From positions 97,471 through 161,470 of the forward strand of contig DATLUM010000106.1 of assembly GCA_035533095.1 (NCBI GenBank): DNA of 64,000 nt, given 5' to 3'. Source of the stretch: Acidimicrobiales bacterium (lineage in GTDB: Bacteria; Actinomycetota; Acidimicrobiia; Acidimicrobiales; Palsa-688). A model generated the notes under the pieces. That model ran no database searches and was not told the origin of the DNA. It saw only the letters and a program-made list of their open reading frames with translations. Shown one piece after another: positions 61,863 to 64,000 of this stretch; positions within the stretch are counted from its first letter, which is position 1; every line of letters starts with the position of its first letter. The translations under genes and the position numbers were made by a program.

Positions 61863-61899
61863 CGACCGTCCTGGCCGGGGTCCCCGCACCGCAGCCGAC

Positions 61900-61971
61900 G
61901 CCCTCGTAGCTCAGGGGATAGAGCACCGGCCTCCGGAGCCGGGTGCGTGGGTTCGAATCCCGCCGAGGGCA
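61900..61971 (+). tRNA. tRNA-Arg (anticodon CCG)
   Basis: Complete cloverleaf of 72 nt without encoded CCA: acceptor GCCCTCG pairs with CGAGGGC, D stem GCTC/GAGC, anticodon stem CCGGC/GCCGG around the loop CTCCGGA (anticodon CCG at 61933-61935), T arm GTGGG TTCGAAT CCCGC with one G-T pair. It reads the CGG codon. The mobile region begins downstream, so its 3-prime end is a likely integration site. Confidence 0.96.
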
Positions 61972-61974
61972 CCG

Positions 61975-62016
61975 GCCCTGACCAGCACAAATACGCTGGT
62001 CAGGGCTTATTTTTTT
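61975..62016 (+). terminator. Rho-independent terminator of tRNA-Arg
   Basis: GCCCTGACCAGC (61975-61986) pairs perfectly with GCTGGTCAGGGC (61995-62006) around an 8-nt loop, followed by TTATTTTTTT. The best intrinsic terminator in the window. Confidence 0.95.
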
Positions 62017-62103
62017 GTACCGCTAGAAACCCCTTCCGACCGCCATTTACCCCTGTGTGGGGGAGGAGCGGGGGAGGAGGTCGACGGGCTTGAAGTTCCC
62101 TAC

Positions 62104-62124
62104 TGAGCCTGTTGCGTAGGCTCA
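62104..62124. repeat. small hairpin in the gap after tRNA-Arg
   Basis: TGAGCCT (62104-62110) and AGGCTCA (62118-62124) form a 7-bp stem with a 7-nt loop. It lies in the 62017-62170 gap, which shows no other feature. Confidence 0.5.
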
Positions 62125-62170
62125 TTGGCCATGTCGCCCAGCAACGATCGGCGAAGTCGGGTGGTCGTCC

Positions 62171-62739
62171 GTGGATGAGGAACTGGACCTGACGGCCCGG
62201 CGCCTGGTCGCCCGCGCCGAACTCGATGACCCGGTCGTGACCGACATCGTCCGTACCGTCGCGGCCGAGGCCGGTGGTGTGATCGTCGGCCTCGACAACC
62301 GCATCAAGGAGCTTGCGTCGGTTGACCGCAAGCTCGGTGACATGGTTGCCATCAATCCCGACCAGACCCTTGCCGATGCGGCTGCGGGGCTCTACGACGT
62401 CCTCCGGTACACCGTCGTGTCCGATCGGACGGCTACATGGCCGTTCGCGATGCGGCCCTCACTATTCTCCAGCAGCATGATGTGACGGTCGTCGAGGAAC
62501 GCAACCGGTGGAGAGGGCCCGGGTACCGCGGCATCAACGTCCGGCTCGCCACCCGGGACCATCGGCGCTTCGAGATCCAGTTCCACACCCCCGAGAGCTA
62601 CGCCGCGAACAAGGCGACTCGGGGGCAGTACGAAGAGCGCCGCTTGGAGACGACTTCTCCAAAGCGGAGAGACGAGCTCGACGTGGCCATCGACGCAGCC
62701 TTCGACGACGTCCCGATCCCGCCCGGAGCGGTACCCTGA
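62171..62739 (+). pseudogene. RelA/SpoT-like domain protein split by a frameshift
   Basis: Two open frames together make one domain of about 188 residues. The first (GTG 62171) gives RIKELASVDRKLGDM and DVLRYTVVSD; the second, in another frame from about 62428, continues with GYMAVRDAALTILQQH, WRGPGYRGINV and FEIQFHTPESYA. In order, these match the RelA/SpoT-like nucleotidyltransferase fold found in small alarmone synthetases and toxins. The shift lies near 62420-62430: one missing base (or two extra) would restore it. It may be a real mutation or a sequencing error. The synthetase active-site residues are not clear enough to call the activity. Confidence 0.65.
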
Positions 62740-62753
62740 TCGATATATCGGTC

Positions 62754-63014
62754 GTGTTCTGCGCCTCCAATCAGGGGGGTCCGAGGCCGAGCGTCCTCGC
62801 CCGGTTCATCCGAGATGAGGCGCGCCTTCACGACGAGCGGTTCGACCGACGTGCTGGCCGATGGGTCCCCGATTCCCGCGTCGCCGGCTTCCTGACAGGA
62901 CACGACGACTGGGCCGAACGCATCGACCGCTCCGTGGCTGAGGGAATTCTGCGCTCCTGGGGTGTCGAACCTTCCGTACTGGATGCGCCCGTAGCCGAGG
63001 TCGCGAAGGCCTGA
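62754..63014 (+). CDS. small protein of unknown function after the RelA/SpoT-like gene
   Basis: About 86 residues, beginning VFCASNQGGPRPS from GTG 62754. The frame is open upstream (LIDISV), and a non-standard CTG 62736 with GGAG eight bases before could be the real start. Charged and helical in the middle (LARFIRDEARLHDERFDRR), acidic toward the end. Its place directly after a RelA/SpoT-like gene would suit an antitoxin or accessory protein, but nothing in the sequence proves it. Confidence 0.45.
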   Translation: MFCASNQGGPRPSVLARFIRDEARLHDERFDRRAGRWVPDSRVAGFLTGHDDWAERIDRSVAEGILRSWGVEPSVLDAPVAEVAKA

Positions 63015-63025
63015 GCTGCCTGCAC

Positions 63026-63214
63026 TCAGCTGATCCGGCGAGTCTGTAGCCACTGCGTGATCTCGGCCTGGTCGAATCGAACGAGTCTTCCGACCTTGTA
63101 GTACGGCACCCGTTTGTCGGCGACGAGACGGCGGACGTGGCGTACGGTGATGCCGAGGCGTTGGGCGAGTTGGTCGATGTCCAAGAGCTGGGGGTGGTTG
63201 TCGATGCCGGGCAT
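63026..63214 (-). CDS. excisionase-like DNA-binding protein (MerR-type HTH_17)
   Basis: 62-residue protein with one winged helix-turn-helix: LLDIDQLAQRLGITVRHVRRL, then DKRVPYYKVGRLVRFDQAEITQWL. This is the HTH_17 pattern of excisionases and directionality factors of integrative elements. ATG start with GAAAGGAG about seven bases before. Its integrase would be expected nearby but is not in the window. Confidence 0.85.
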   Translation of the reverse strand: MPGIDNHPQLLDIDQLAQRLGITVRHVRRLVADKRVPYYKVGRLVRFDQAEITQWLQTRRIS

Positions 63215-63796
63215 GTGTCTCCTTTCGTCGGCTCTTCACCTATGGGGTGAGGTTGGAGCCACCGGTTGTCCTCTATGAGTGAGCCGGCGTCACACACCGG
63301 CTATCTATAAGCGGGCCGCTCGCGTCACTTTCGGCCAACACCAGCGAGCGACGGGCACGGAGCCCCGCAAGACCCCGCCGCAGTTCGCACCCCCAGGACC
63401 AACGCCCTTGTGAACTGCTCACTCCGCGGCGGGCTTGTCGCCTGTGGTGTGGCCCACCGTCGGGCAGCCGTCAAGGGCGCTTCGGTCCTCGGCTCCGCTG
63501 CGCTGCGCCTCCGGTCCTCGCGTCCCCTACGGGGACGGCTTCGCCGCCCTTGACCGCTTCCCGCCAGCGGGCAGTTGGGCTTACCAGGAAGCCGATAGCA
63601 CAGCTATCGGCTTCGAAGAGCCGATCATCCATGATCACAATCTTCTGGTACTCATTTACCGTTGTTGTCTTCTGTTTACCGGTCATCAAATACCGTATTT
63701 ACAAGCGAAATTCAGTCTTGTAAAAGCTTTGTAAGGAAGAACACGATTGCAACGTTCCGTTGCCCGGATAGAGCGGGAACGCGGTTCGACGGGGAG
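63215..63796. other. 582-bp structured non-coding region, candidate oriT
   Basis: Between the excisionase and the relaxase genes lie several inverted repeats: CGCAGTTC/GAACTGC near 63379-63416, GTCAAGGGCG with CGCCCTTGAC (63471-63480 and 63544-63553), and the 11-bp hairpin at 63588. From about 63620 to 63745 the sequence is clearly AT-rich against a high-GC genome. Structure plus AT-richness just upstream of a relaxase gene is the usual look of an oriT. Open frames here look non-coding. Confidence 0.45.
63588..63614. repeat. 11-bp perfect hairpin
   Basis: GAAGCCGATAG (63588-63598) and CTATCGGCTTC (63604-63614) form a perfect stem around the loop CACAG, about 180 bp upstream of the relaxase gene. 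Confidence 0.85.
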
Positions 63797-64000
63797 GTGA
63801 AGGCTGGCGTGGCGTGGATGCGGATGATGGGCGGAGCATCAGTGGAGTACCACCGCAAGACGGTCGTCGAGCGCGGCGACGACTATCCAGGCCGGGCTCT
63901 GGCCTATTACGCGTCCAGGGGTGAGACGCCGCTGGTGTGGGGCGGGTCCGGAGCTGACGGCCTCGGCCTGGCCGGCACGGTCACCGGAGAAGAGTACGAG
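63797..64000 (+). CDS. MobF/TrwC-type conjugative relaxase (partial, N-terminus)
   Basis: Only the first 68 residues are in the window, the rest runs off the right edge. The start VAWMRMMGGASVEYHRK followed by DDYPGRALAYYASRGETP and WGGSGADGLGLAGTV matches the N-terminus of actinobacterial TrwC/MobF relaxases, including the Tyr-rich region where nicking Tyr residues lie. GTG 63797 is used; GTG 63809 is an alternative in the same frame. It would nick an oriT and lead strand transfer. Confidence 0.85.
   Translation, partial: MKAGVAWMRMMGGASVEYHRKTVVERGDDYPGRALAYYASRGETPLVWGGSGADGLGLAGTVTGEEYE

Larger units (their letters stand above)
61972..64000. mobile_element. left edge of an integrative/conjugative element at tRNA-Arg (partial)
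   Basis: Downstream of the tRNA the gene content changes from housekeeping to mobile: an excisionase-like protein, a broken RelA/SpoT-like gene, a long structured non-coding region and a MobF/TrwC relaxase. The right end, the integrase and the second attachment site are outside the window, so extent and activity are unknown. Confidence 0.7.

Noticed and set aside
63435..63734. 99-codon open frame before the relaxase
   Set aside because: Covers the inverted repeats and the AT-rich tract; composition is not coding-like and no start signal is seen.
63215..63796. CRISPR array
   Set aside because: The repeats here are inverted pairs, not regularly spaced direct repeats; none of the direct repeats in the window has spacers.

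Overview
The window is about 64 kb of high-GC DNA that reads as the chromosome of an actinobacterium, probably of the Acidimicrobiia type. The evidence is the complete GlgE alpha-glucan pathway, a PASTA-domain Ser/Thr kinase, a WS/DGAT acyltransferase, a DUF4333-type lipoprotein, and the actinobacterial order rho-rpmE-prfA-prmC-tsaC-atp with wecA and glyA nearby. At least 18 genes carry a TANNNT box 6 to 9 nt before the start codon and usually no ribosome-binding site, so leaderless transcription looks common. A genus cannot be named from sequence alone.

Layout. 1-8.7 kb: esterase, WS/DGAT acyltransferase, ilvD, DUF4333 lipoprotein, the gatCAB operon, an SCP2-like protein. 8.8-17.7 kb: PASTA kinase, DNA ligase, the mnmA-cysteine desulfurase pair, galT, an L,D-transpeptidase. 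17.8-27.5 kb: glgE-treS-pep2-glgB with 4 to 23 nt overlaps, divergent from glgP. 27.5-38.4 kb: meaB, an M20 peptidase, an operon of FAD oxidoreductase, zinc-ribbon protein and hydrolase, a GT39-like membrane glycosyltransferase, glpX, a 2H-phosphoesterase/GNAT fusion, glyA. 38.4-50.0 kb: wecA, facing the complete atp operon (with AtpI and AtpZ-like proteins), then tsaC-prmC-prfA.

50.1-54.5 kb: a cassette lies between prfA and rpmE, two genes that are usually close neighbours. It holds a transglutaminase-like lasso B2 protein, a 46-residue precursor with a textbook lasso leader, a PqqD-like B1 protein, an HPr-kinase-like protein and a nucleotidyltransferase. No lasso cyclase is present, and the predicted 12-residue core has no Asp or Glu to close a macrolactam ring. 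This is the best candidate for an undescribed system.

54.4-61.8 kb: an unknown gene, rpmE, rho, thrC, hom, lysA and a single-domain response regulator, all on the minus strand. 61.9 kb to the end: tRNA-Arg(CCG) with a strong terminator, then the edge of a mobile element: a frameshifted RelA/SpoT-like gene, a small unknown ORF, an excisionase-like protein, a structured AT-rich region (candidate oriT) and the start of a MobF/TrwC relaxase.
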